A DNA stretch of 64,000 bases from positions 46,150,425-46,214,424 of the forward strand of contig CM076266.1 in NCBI GenBank assembly GCA_038380795.1. Reading direction: 5' to 3'. The stretch's first letter is position 1, and each line of letters begins with the position of its first letter. Below the pieces are notes generated by a model. The model saw only the letters and a list, made by a program, of their open reading frames with translations. It ran no database searches and had not been told where the DNA came from. This document shows, piece after piece, positions 14,090-25,090 of this stretch. The stretch comes from Pyrocephalus nanus (taxonomy: Eukaryota > Chordata > Aves > Passeriformes > Tyrannidae). Both the position numbers and the translations under genes were made by a program.

Positions 14090-17000
14090 CTTTCCATTGC
14101 TTCAAGCAAAAAACACTCACCACCCACCCTAGTGGAACCATCAGCACCATGGGAATGTTTGCAGAGTTTCTGACCATCTTGCCAAACACGTGTGGGAAGC
14201 AGTACTGCTGTCTCAGTTTTTCAGTTCCTGAACTTAGACTGCAATTTGGACTACCAGTCCTGTGGATCTTTGAGATCAATGGGAGATTTTTAGCATGTGC
14301 CAAACCCAAAAGCTAGAATTAAACACATATTTTTCTCTGTGGCTAGCAACAGTAAGAATGAATGGTAGGTTGAAATTTATATTACAAAAGCCACAAAACT
14401 TGGGAAATTCTTTAAGAAATACTACTCCCCAAGATGCCCAAGCTAACTGAAAAATTACTTGTTTTCTTCATTCTGGCATTCAGAATGTTAACATAAAAAC
14501 AATTTGTGATGATCAGGAAAACCTCTGAAATATTTTTTCATATATCTCCACTTGATCAAAAACAACTGCATGTGTTTTGCCTATTTCATGAGCCTCTTCT
14601 CCCTTTCAGAATAATAGTTCTGCTTGTTACAGAATAAGCACCACTTTTACAGCTTCATGAAGAGATGAGATGACCAATAACCAGAAAATAAGTGAATTGG
14701 TAGTTAGACATAAAAATGCTTTAATCCCTGGTAGAAAATTATATTTCACATTTATTTTGTAGAGAGAGAATTACGAATGATTTTTTTCTTGACTCCCTCA
14801 CATGCAATATTTGCCCCAAAAGCTAAATAGAGAATTTCTTTCAGCTACTACATTGTAAAGTTGGTTTTGTTGCTTATGCTGTTTTTATGACTCAACTTTC
14901 TAGTCAGGTATTGAATTTCCAATGCATTGATACTTTACAAGCAAAGGTAGATTTAAAATATAGCATTATATAACAACACATGGAGAAGTTATGATAAAAA
15001 AAAGAAAAAACTGCAGATTTCAGGATTTGACAGGGCAATGGCTCTGGTGGATCTTTCTCAGTAAAGCATTGAACTTCCTTCCTTCTTTTTCAAATATCAA
15101 ATTATGCAAAAAGATTAAAATAATTAAATATTGTTAGGTAAATCACACAATCATCTACATTTAATTTTGATGATCAGTAGTCTCACTACATTCATTACAG
15201 AATAGACTTCATTCATGCTTGAATGAAAAAGGCATTTTATTCTTTCTTGATCAGTCCCATTTAAACTTGCAGTAAGACTCCTGGATGCCCTTATCAGCAG
15301 TGCATGATGTGAAGAATCTTGCAAGGGATTTGTCATAGACAAGCTCTCCTGACCACAACAGTGGGAATCAGAAGCAGGTGTCCCCTCAGGATATATTTTT
15401 CCTCTTCTTTCTCCAGGAAAAAGGCAAAGCACTTCCTCCCATGTCCACAGACTATCAGTGAACTAGGCTTTTTGTTCTTATAGGTTAAAAAAGTTCATAT
15501 AATTTCTTAAACGTAATGGGTTTAGGAACTGACTTAAAATGCAAGACATAAAATTCTCGCTCCCTTCAAGAGTGCTCACTGCCTACAGTAGTGTTCACAG
15601 TACTGGTCCTATAAATATCCTTCTGAGATGTGTTAAAGATATTTAGTGTTAGTATTCTAGAATATTTGACACCAAAGTTTGAAAAGGCTTCAGAACATTC
15701 TCTCTGAGTAATAAAGTAGTAACTAACAGAATAGCTAAGTGATGTGGTTTGGGTTTTTTTTTTTCCCACTGACACCATTCCTAGACAAGAACACCCCTTC
15801 TAGATAAGTATCTGTTTAAATGCTGACCCACAATTCTGCAGCTACATCCATCTTGCAAGACAGTGATATGTTCCACTGATAAGCTTGATGGCAGCTCTTT
15901 TGCCCAGTAAAAGTTAGTCAGGATGAAACTTACAGTCCATTTGATTGCAGAGTGCTAAATTAACTTCTGTCTGAAGTTAAAAATAATAATTAATAGAAAA
16001 AAATAAGAGAAGACTCAAGCAAAATTGATCATTTTTAAGTTTATATTAAACAGATTAATTTAATGTGAATTTTGTGAACAAAGTTTAAATAGTCACTGAT
16101 AGCATTTCAGGAAAAAGGAATGAAGTTAAATTGAATACAGAATCAGAACTAGCAATTGTGGGACACAGAAACATTAGGGTGCAGAACTCTGCCTATCACA
16201 GAAACTGAAATGCTAAATGGTCTCAGGACTTCTGGGAGACAACAACATGACTCCTTTGACAATGCAAGTGTTGGAGTGACTTGATGTAGCCATCAAAGTC
16301 AGTGCAGATGAACAAAATCCAGTAGAAGCCATTAAGAATGACAACACAGTCACAGATATGAAAACAGAATTGTTTTAATGGAGAACTTTTACAAAAAAAT
16401 CTCGGTTCTCCTCAGGAAGAGTTCCAATAGTCTCTCATATTGTTGGACTTTGATAATCTAGAGGGGTTTGTGACTTGAAAATGCTCAAGAAGTAACACTT
16501 AAACAGAGAAACACTGTAAGATTCCTGATAAGAACAAGTCAGTAAATCAGAGCAGCGGAAGTTGAATATTGATGATGACAGATTCCCAAGGAAGAAAACA
16601 AATTTTCAAAAGAGGAAAAAGAAAAGGATCAGTTTCAGCATGACAGCAATAAATTTTTTATTGCTTGAGCCATCCTGCAAAACTGTGAAAGAGCTTGATC
16701 AAAGCTGCAAATTTAGCTAATTCACAGGTGACTACAGTTCAGAAAAACAAGACGACTTTGAAAACTCTAAACTGCTTAATTTTTATCAAACTAAGAGTCA
16801 GATTCTGAGACAGAACATCTATATTTGCCATGACCAGAAATTCACAGATTCTTGGCTTCTAATACAGAAAGTCTGAGTGTAAAGGAACCTGAAAAAAGCC
16901 AGTCCTTTAATAACTGCAGTAAGATACTCTCTTGCCACAACTCTAATCATAAAGCTAGAAGCCTAAACTTTAACCTTTCTTGTTTTGTAAGGACATAAAT

Positions 17001-17236
17001 TCTCCTTGCTCAGAGTATGAGAGGAAAACAAGAAACAACATTTTCAGTGCTCTTGAATATAGTTCAGATCTATGTAAATAAAACTTCAGCTGTTTAGTCC
17101 AAATGAGGAGACTAGGAAAATTAACTTCTTCAGGAAAAGTAAGAATACTGAACAATTTTTATCATGGCTTCTCTTAACATTTCATTTGGTCTGAGCATCT
17201 CAGAGAAACTTTGACATTTTAAAGAAGAAAGAATCA

Positions 17237-17383
<147 letters not shown>

Positions 17384-19360
17384 CTAAATGAAGACAAAAT
17401 ATGTTAAATAAATATAACAGAATTAATCATAAGAAGTTCATACCATTCCAAAGGCCACATACCTGATATATCAGCTTAATCTTTATTATCGGATTTGAAA
17501 TATCAGGCATTTGTATGTCAGTCAGATCACCTTGTTGATGTAGCAATTTACCAATAGGCAAGAAGAGAGTGAAGTACAAAAGGCTTTTCTATAAAATTAT
17601 GAGTGGAATGGAATCATTAAAAACCCCCACAACTTCGACCTTACAAATGGAAAATGGAAGAAGGATATCCCCTTTCATTCAGCATGTTTCCATATTTTCC
17701 TTCCATTTTTAATTGTTGTTACACAAACTTTGTCATTAGAGATAGTTCTGAAATTTTAGGCCCAAACATGATATTGTAGAAAATGCAACTTTATAATGCA
17801 GGAATACTTGAATGAAGCAAATTGCACTACATATTTTCAGTCTGTGAATCAATTAAAAAGAGCAACCACCCACCCCTACAATATTAGCATAGTAACTACT
17901 TTCATTTTCCTGAGTTGCAATCTTTAAGATAGCCTAACAGTTGAGTATATTAGATTAACAGTTACCACTGAATCCCTAAAAAGAAATTGCAATAAAATTA
18001 ATTTTTTGCTAATTTTTTTGAACAGTAATTCATTAAAAGAATCCTCCAAAGCAGCTAAGAGCTCCATTGCTAGAACAAAACAAGGAACACACTGGGATAA
18101 AAACACAGACTGCAAAAGAAAATTTTAAGTATATCCTCTCTCTCAAGCCTGGAAGACTACGTAGAAGTAATTCTGAGTAGCTTAAAAGAGACAAATTAAT
18201 ATCAAAAACCCATGAAGGTTGCATGGAGGTGAGCTTGACTCCAGACCCCGAGGGCTGAACTCAAACCCTGGACAATGCCAACTATGGAGCAGCCTATGGT
18301 CTGGCTGAAACACATGATGTGCTGGACACAAAGAGGGAGGTTTAAATAAAGGCCTGTGAAGATCTTTGCTAATAATATACCCATATAAAATGGGGAAAAG
18401 TGGAATAATGTCATTTCAGCTTTCAAGTAGAGTTTGAGGAGCAGAATCCTGATTTATTTTGCAGACATCAACAGTTTAAGGAGAAGGTACTGACAAACCA
18501 ATAGCAACATCTAATATACACTTCCAACAGTGGGAAGGAGTCCAAGGAAAAGAATTAAAGAGGCATACACTGTCAAGTTTCAGTAACATAATTTCACACT
18601 AAATGTAACAGAGAAGAATTTTTAGAAGGTGGGAAAGAGAGAAGAGTGCTACTGTGAAGTGTGTGGATTTTTAAAAAAATAAATAAAAGAAAGAACAATA
18701 AAAATCCTGGATTAATTATTTGCTTGAATTCTTCACTCCCCACCCAAATATTCATGGCACCATAAATAAGACTTTTTTTGCCCTAGCCAGTGACCTGTAG
18801 CAATTAACTGCACAATCAGCACTGACTATTCATATAAACTACCTCAAACTCTGCTGTTACAATCAATGGCAAATACTTCCATACTCCATAAAGTCCTATA
18901 TGAAGTGTAAGCACTGGCTTTCAGGAGCAGTGTATAAATAGATCATGGTAAAAGCAGCAACAATTCAAACTGTGGCCTGATACCTGAGACTTGCAGGCTG
19001 AATACCCCGCAGCCTGGCCAGCAACTGCTTGCTTATGCTGACACAGTGCAGTGTCTAGCAACCAAATGAACTACACTGATGTACACAAGAACAGAACCAT
19101 TCTGTGATCCAATCCCAGGTATGCAGTAATTTTTTAAAAAAATGTTACTTATCTTCACTTCATTCACTTTTGCTTGTTTTCCTACCTTAGCAAGTGAAAT
19201 ACTGATATTTCCAGTTCCATGGAGATTACAGAGTAGAAACTCCTAATTATCCCATTTATTCCTTACCTTCCCCCACACCCAGGCTCAACACATGGCGCCA
19301 GCAGCATATTCCTTTTTCAGCCCTCAGGGAATAAGTCTTCTCCTGCTACCAATTAGGGTT

Positions 19361-19428
19361 GTCAGTCCCATAGCTCAAGTGGTAAAAACCTGTGCTGTAA
19401 TGCTCAAGAGTCAGGTTTCTGCTCCAAT
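19361..19428 (+). repeat. Possible tRNA-derived SINE relic
   Basis: TAGCTCAAGTGG at 19371-19382 matches the pol III A box of tRNA genes (TRGCNNAGYNGG), and AGGTTTCTGCTCC about 30 bases later resembles a decayed B box (GGTTCRANTCC). The spacing and the D-arm-like segment suit a tRNA-derived head. There is no intact cloverleaf, acceptor stem or convincing anticodon loop, so it is not a functional tRNA gene. It could also be a chance match. Confidence 0.35.
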
Positions 19429-21155
19429 GATGTATGAAGGAGAGGCAGTTGTGGAACAGTTTAAAATGCAATTTTACCTTCATTCTAAGTATTCAACAAC
19501 AAGAAGTAAAATCAGCTAGATGTGTAAAATCTTACAGATAGCTTTGGTAATGGCTCAGATTCCAGCGAGCCACCACAGGTGCCAGAGCTGCAATTGCTCC
19601 AATCACCTTTTTATTCTCTTTTGAGATCTGGATTAGTGTACAGTGTTCAGCTCTGCCACATAATGTCCCCCTTCCCTTCTTTCTTGAACAAAGAAAAGCA
19701 TCTTAATCAGTATATACATGGCACAAAAGACTTGTATAGGGAACCGTGCACTTGCAGTCTTTTAAATCCTGCATACTTAGCATACCCAAACTTCACTGCT
19801 CAAAAGACAATACCCATTTAAATTCTCAGTAAATTAGCAATCAGAACAATTTGATCTAACCAAATTAATGATACAAGCACTTCCACATACTAGATTTTAT
19901 CCTTTAATTTACAGGAGACAGCCTGAGTATCCCAATTTTTTCTGAACCCCATAAAATTCACCTTATACGTGAGAGTTGATCTTTACTTTGTAATTTTCAG
20001 TTTCTGAAGTAGCTTTAACTTAATTCCACTGCCATCAGTATTTCTCTACCAGAAAACAAAACAAAACACCAAACCAAATGAAAACCAAAACCCACGCATA
20101 CTTTTGCCTGAAGCAGAAAACCAAACAAAGCTAACAAAAGTACTCCCTAACTCAGGCCTCAAGTCCTTAAGCTGTTAAAACCACTGGCCCAGCACTAAGA
20201 AAATGGCACATGTTGTATTTTGTGATTGTGAATGTGGGGAGGAGGTACTGAATCCACATATTAAAAAGACTAACATGAAGCTGTTTCTTTCTCGAGGTGT
20301 TCACCTCTTAAAAACAAAAGTTGTGCTTGGAGATCTCAGGTCTGTGTAACGCATGTGGAGGAAAGAGCTCATCAACTACCACTTCCAGCATTTCAGCAGC
20401 TTCGCTGAACACAATATTAAGCGTTACAAATAAACTAAATAACAAAGAATTACTAACAAAATAGAAGGGGGGCCCAGAAACAAAAATTAGAGCTGCATAT
20501 GGTACAGTGTAGGTAAAGGAAAAGCTGTGGACAAGCAATGCTAAGACATTTGCCATATTTACTCTTTTATGAATTTTATCAACTGTGGTACTTCTGAAGT
20601 AAACATAAATCTCTCCAGCAACAGTAAATGCAACCACTAAATATCTTGAATTACATGTTAAAACAGAACAAAGCCCCTGTCCAACAAAGAAACACAGAGC
20701 TGAATGGAAACACTCGTGCTCTTGAAGATAAGAACACAGTTTAAGCACTTGCAGAATCAGACTGGAGTTTTACTACTTGTAGATAAGATGAGATTTCAGG
20801 TAATGAAAGCTCAAAACAACAAGTTTCCATACAAGTTTCATTTCACAGTAAAAATTAAATTTGAAGTCTGGGGACCTGGATGCATGGTCACACAGACTTG
20901 AGGGAGAAAAAAAAGCACTTAGTTGCGGGGTGTTTTTAAAAGCTGTCAGCACAAAATCACAGAAAATACACCCACCATTCAGAGATAGTACTACATTCCT
21001 GCAGTCATTTCTCCTATATAGCATAGCACTTTTCCCTTCCAGATGGGATTAATCTTATTTCTATAGCAGACCTGAAATTGAATTCACTGCCTAAAGATAA
21101 AAATCTCCCTTGGTAGGAATATATTATTCCCTTCTACTCATGTTTCCCCCTCACC

Positions 21156-21197
21156 AAAAAAAAAAAAAAAAAAACAAAAAAAAAAAAACAAAAAAAA
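21156..21197. repeat. A-rich tract
   Basis: About 40 nearly pure A, broken by single C residues. It could be a plus-strand poly-A tail or a simple repeat; no retrocopy body is recognised before it. Confidence 0.9.
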
Positions 21198-23005
21198 CCC
21201 CACAATCACTGATTGCTTTTGGCACCGCATTAGTCATTAGCAAGTAATAAGCTGTGAACTATCACAATTCTGTGAGGCTGCAAAAAATATTTTGTCTTTC
21301 TGTGAGGCTCTGAGAACATACGTGGCAATGGACAAAGATGAGTTACAGACTTGCACAAAGGGGTTAATTTATTCCTCCTGCATTTTGTCAGTCTCCTTTG
21401 ACCAGAACTATGGGTGACCTTTGAGCCAAACCAATACATTAAATCCAATAAAATTTTTCAATGCAATGAAGATCCTAGTATATTTAACATTACTTTTCAG
21501 CCTTTCCTGAATTTTCACAATACTAGAGAAGAACAGTAATTTAATATTAAAAACACCAAAGATGCAGACTAAGATAAAGAGAGGATGCCCAGGACTACAG
21601 CAAAGCAGAACTGCAGTGGCACTGTCACTAATTACATAAATGATGAAATGAGGACGGAACAAGATACAAAACTGACCTTAAGGAAAGAACCAGAATAATT
21701 TCACATCTAGCAGCTTAAGCTATATAATCTATGGAAGAAGAAAACAGAGCATCAGAGCAATTCTCACTTCCATATTACCATCTGCTGTGATTCACCAATA
21801 AAGCAGCAATCAGAAAAAGAGCAAGATGTTTACAGCCCTGCACGGTCCTGCTTATCATGAAAACAACCAATTTAAGAGTCAAGAACATGCATGTTGAAAA
21901 GATTTCTCTCTTTTTGACATCAAAAGAACAGTTTAAAAGCTTTTGGTCTAATATAAATTACTATGTGAAGAATAAAAAAAAAAGGCATATAATTTCTTTT
22001 CTCTGGCATTAAAATTAGTCATAATCCTTTAATTTGTATTTCTTGAAAACAGAAGAATGGAAACACAAATACCAAAAAAAATGGATTTACATGTAACAAA
22101 ACATTAACAATTTTTTGTACTACATAAAATGTTTATATTTATTTTTAAAGTTTTTATAAAATATAAGGAAAGCAGAAATGCTAAGAACTATGCAACCCAA
22201 ATTACCATAGTATAAAACACTTGAAGAGGTTGAATCATAAAAAATCAGCCACCATCAAGTCAGACAATAAAAGCATAGGTGACAAAGGCAAAGCCAGGAC
22301 TATTAGGTATTAAGTAAATCAGTATTAAGACTGATGGAAACATTCAAACCCCTCACAGAAAATGCTAAAAGAGAAAGCTAGGTGTTTATTCGACACAATA
22401 CTTAGTAGGCTGAAACCTACTTCTTTCCCTGCAAGCAGTTCTCTTTTGACTGCAAACCTTCAACGACTGCTAAATATGATACAAATTAGTAAGATCTTGT
22501 ACAGCATTTTTCTAGCAGGTGACCCTTCAAATCCTTCAGCCCTAGAAGAGCCACTGTGCATCAATCTGCTGCATCTTGCTCCAACAGCTACATTTATGAG
22601 ATCTCTCCTCTCAAGTCTCTGAAGATGTGCTAAGGAGTTGAGGATATTCTCTTGCAAGGATGAAACACTGAAAAGCTGAACGGCACAGTGACGCTGAGGA
22701 GATGACAACCAGCTAAATCTCATCAAAGATATAACTCTGAGCACTCCCCAGTCACATGCTGGTTCTGCACAGCTTCTGGCAGTAACTTGTTTCCCTGGCA
22801 AGCTGACCCAAGCTACTGCCATATAACAACACTAACCCAGCCAAATAACAAAACCCATTTTGCACTGGCTAGCAATATGAACTGACCTGTGGCTGGTTAG
22901 AAGAGACAGTCGGCACATGAGCGGTGCTCTGACTGCCCTTTGAAGCCAGAGCAGAGTTATTTTCCCAAGTATTTTCTGAAACACCAGTCCTGGAAATGGA
23001 AAGAA

Positions 23006-23640
23006 AATCACAGAACCATAGAATGGCTGGAGTTGGGAGGGACCTCCAGAAGCCACCTTGTCCAACCCTGTGCTAAAGTAGAGCCCTCTTAGGGCTGATT
23101 GCTCAGGATCATGTCCAGATGGCTTTTGACTATCTCCAAGGATGGAAAGCCCACAACCTCTCTGGGCAACCTGTACCAGTGCTTAGTCACTCTGACAGTG
23201 ACAAAAGTGTTCCCTGATGTTCAGGTGGAACCTCCTGTGTTTCAATTTGAGCCCATTGCCTCTGGACCTGTCACTAAGCATGACTGAAAAGAGCTTGGCT
23301 CCATCCTCTTTGCACCCTCCTTTCAGGTATTTATATTCATTAATAAGAGCCCCCGAGCCTTCTCTTCTCTAGGCTAAACAGTCCAGCTCTCTCAGTCTTT
23401 CCTCATATGTAAGGTGCTCCAGTCCCTTAATCACCGCTGTGACCCTTCTTTGGCCTCACTCCAGTATGTCCACATGCCCTCTTGTACCCAGCACTCCAGG
23501 CATGGCCCCACCAGTGCTGAGTAGAGGGGAAGTAGCAGCTCCCTCTACCTGCTGGCAACACTACATCAAATGCAGACCAGGATATCATAGTCACCTTTGC
23601 CCCAAGACCAATTGGAAGGAACCTCTCCAGACAAGGGACA
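23006..23640 (-). mobile_element. CR1 LINE fragment, minus strand
   Basis: Begins at the low-coordinate side with the reverse complement of a CR1 tail (TCACAGAACCATAGAATGGC, then AGGGACCTCCAGAAG) and continues with CR1 3' region sequence in reverse, including TCTGGGCAACCTGTACCAGTG and AGCCTTCTCTTCTCTAGGC. 5' truncated and without an intact frame. Confidence 0.9.
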
Positions 23641-23774
23641 GACAGGGAAAATATATGTAAAAAGGCAAGATATGTGGCAAGTGCCACATCCAGATGCCAG
23701 CTCTGTCTTACATCAATTGCTCTAACCCTGGGGATTGAGCATAAACTCTTTAATGGTGAAACAAAATGAAATTA

Positions 23775-24046
23775 ACAGAACAGAATAGCTCAGTTGGAAG
23801 GGACCTACAACGATCATCTGGTCCAACTGCCTGACCAGATCAAGGAGGATCAAAAGCTAATGCATGTTATTAAGGGCATTGTCCAAATGCCTCTTAAGCA
23901 CTGATAGGCTCAGAGCATCGACCACCTCTCCAGGAAGCCTGTTCCAGTGTTTGACCACCCTCTTGGTAAAGAAATGCTTCCTAGCGTCCCGTCTAAACCT
24001 CTCCGGGTGCAGCTTTGAATCTTTCCCACATATCCATAGCTCTGAG
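23775..24046 (-). mobile_element. CR1 LINE fragment, minus strand (left part)
   Basis: Reverse CR1 3' end: AATAGCTCAGTTGGAAGGG, then CAGGAAGCCTGTTCCAGTG (CR1 NRLPGEVVDAL frame in reverse) and AGAAATGCTTCCTAGCGTC. It is interrupted at about 24046 by a plus-strand CR1 tail, and equivalent minus-strand CR1 sequence resumes after it. Confidence 0.88.
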
Positions 24047-24049
24047 CAA

Positions 24050-24144
24050 CCTGGTCTAGAGGAAGGTGTCCCTGCCCACAGCAGGGCGATTGGAACTAGA
24101 TGATCTTTAAAGTCCCTTCCAATCCAAACCATTCTGCGATCCTG
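24050..24144 (+). mobile_element. CR1 LINE 3' tail, plus strand, nested
   Basis: GAGCAACCTGGTCTAGAGGA, then GGTGTCCCTGCCCACAGCAG, then TTGGAACTAGATGATCTTTA and CCTTCCAATCCAAACCATTC form a CR1 terminus in plus orientation. It sits between two minus-strand CR1 pieces, which suggests a short, late insertion. Confidence 0.88.
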
Positions 24145-24149
24145 AGACA

Positions 24150-24478
24150 GCTACTGAGATAGCTACTGGTCATCAGGGAGATGAGATGAGCATCCTTCTC
24201 TCCACATCCCCTCCGGAGGAAGCTGTAGACAGCAACGAGAGCAATGAGCCTTCTTTTCTCCAAACTACAGAAACCCAAACTCTTAAGCTGTTCCTCACAG
24301 GACACTCCTTTCCCCAGCTTTGACTCCCTCCTCTGGTTGCAGCTGCAGTGCCCGTAACTACACAACACTCCATTGGCCACCCCAACGCTGAATACAGCGG
24401 GACAGTCACATGTGTTTGTGCCTGATGCAGCCGAGGATGCCTTTCGCCCTCCTGGCTACGAGTCCACGGTGCTGACTT
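24150..24478 (-). mobile_element. CR1 LINE fragment, minus strand (right part), abutting the CpG island
   Basis: Reverse CR1 ORF2 3' sequence: AGCAATGAGCCTTCTTTTCT, AAGCTGTTCCTCACAGGACA, and TGATGCAGCCGAGGATGCCT followed by TCGCCCTCCTGGCTACGAG. Probably the continuation of the copy at 23775-24046. Its right end reaches the predicted UMAD1 5' exon boundary at 24481. Confidence 0.8.
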
Positions 24479-24480
24479 AC

Positions 24481-24750
24481 CCCAGAGGGGAGCCAGCATC
24501 TAAAGGGAGAGGGAAAACGGCGGGGAGGGGCAATATGGGCTGATTTACATGGATTAAATGCCAGGACAGGGGTAGAAGCGGACGGCCGCGTTCTCTGGCT
24601 CCCCGGGGCTCGGCCCTGCCGCCCTCCCGTCGCGGCAGCACCGACACCATCGACACCCGCCCGGCCACCCCCGCCCGCCGCCGCCGCTCACCGACCTCCG
24701 CCTCCGCTTCCGGGTCGCCTCGGGCAGGGGAAGTCCCGCCCTGTTCCCGG
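24481..24750 (-). other. UMAD1: UMAD1 untranslated exon 1 (predicted)
   Basis: UMAD1 codon 1 lies in a downstream exon with its own acceptor, so a 5' non-coding exon is required, and the shared CpG island is the natural place. Two minus-strand donors are visible: CTGGG|GTAAGTC with last exon base 24481, and GGTCG|GTGAGC with last exon base 24692. I cannot choose between them, and the 5' end is a guess. Confidence 0.45.
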
Positions 24751-25090
24751 TGTCCCGGTCCCTCCCTCCGCGGAAGGCGGGAAGCGGCGCCGGCGATGGG
24801 CGATATCCACGAGGTGCCGCGGCCCCGCATCGCCACCGGGCAGCTGGCGCAGCACATCGGGAAGCCCGTCTGCTTCGTGGGCCGCGTCGAGAAGGTCCGC
24901 GGCGCGGCCGGCGGGGTGTCGGGGCGGGGATGTGGCTGCCCTGCCGCCCTTGGCAGGGCTGGGGCTCTGCGCCGAGGGTCCGGCGCCTTCCCTGGGGCAT
25001 CCCGGCGGCTCCTGCCGGGCCCGGAGCAGGGCAGGGGGCGGGTGGACCCGCGGGGAAAGGTCCCGCTGCCCTGTGGCTTCCAGCTGCCTT
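24560..25090. promoter_or_regulatory. CpG island, bidirectional UMAD1/RPA3 promoter
   Basis: Very GC- and CpG-rich stretch in an otherwise AT-rich region, covering the RPA3 start codon and first exon and the likely UMAD1 5' end. An ETS-type site CTTCCGG lies at 24707-24713, upstream of the RPA3 ATG at 24796. No TATA box is seen. This is typical of a divergent housekeeping promoter. Confidence 0.85.
24796..24894 (+). CDS. RPA3: RPA3 coding exon 1
   Basis: Codons 1-33, [16 protein letters not shown] to CFVGRVEK. Ends at AAG|GTCCGC, phase 0. The ATG was chosen by alignment with the family N terminus. Confidence 0.93.

Larger units (their letters stand above)
17384..24480 (-). other. UMAD1: UMAD1 intron 1 (probable)
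   Basis: Sequence between the UMAD1 first coding exon and the CpG island. It holds a tRNA-like element (19361-19428), a long A-rich run (21156-21197), and CR1 copies from 23006 up to the edge of the CpG island. No protein-coding exon is recognised; the longest open frame (20308-20748, minus, 146 codons) is treated as chance. Confidence 0.6.

Noticed and set aside
19361..19428. Functional tRNA gene
   Set aside because: The A box is good, but the B box is decayed and no acceptor stem pairs; kept only as a possible SINE relic.
22460..22822. 120-codon minus-strand frame
   Set aside because: No family resemblance and no splice context fitting UMAD1; its composition looks random.
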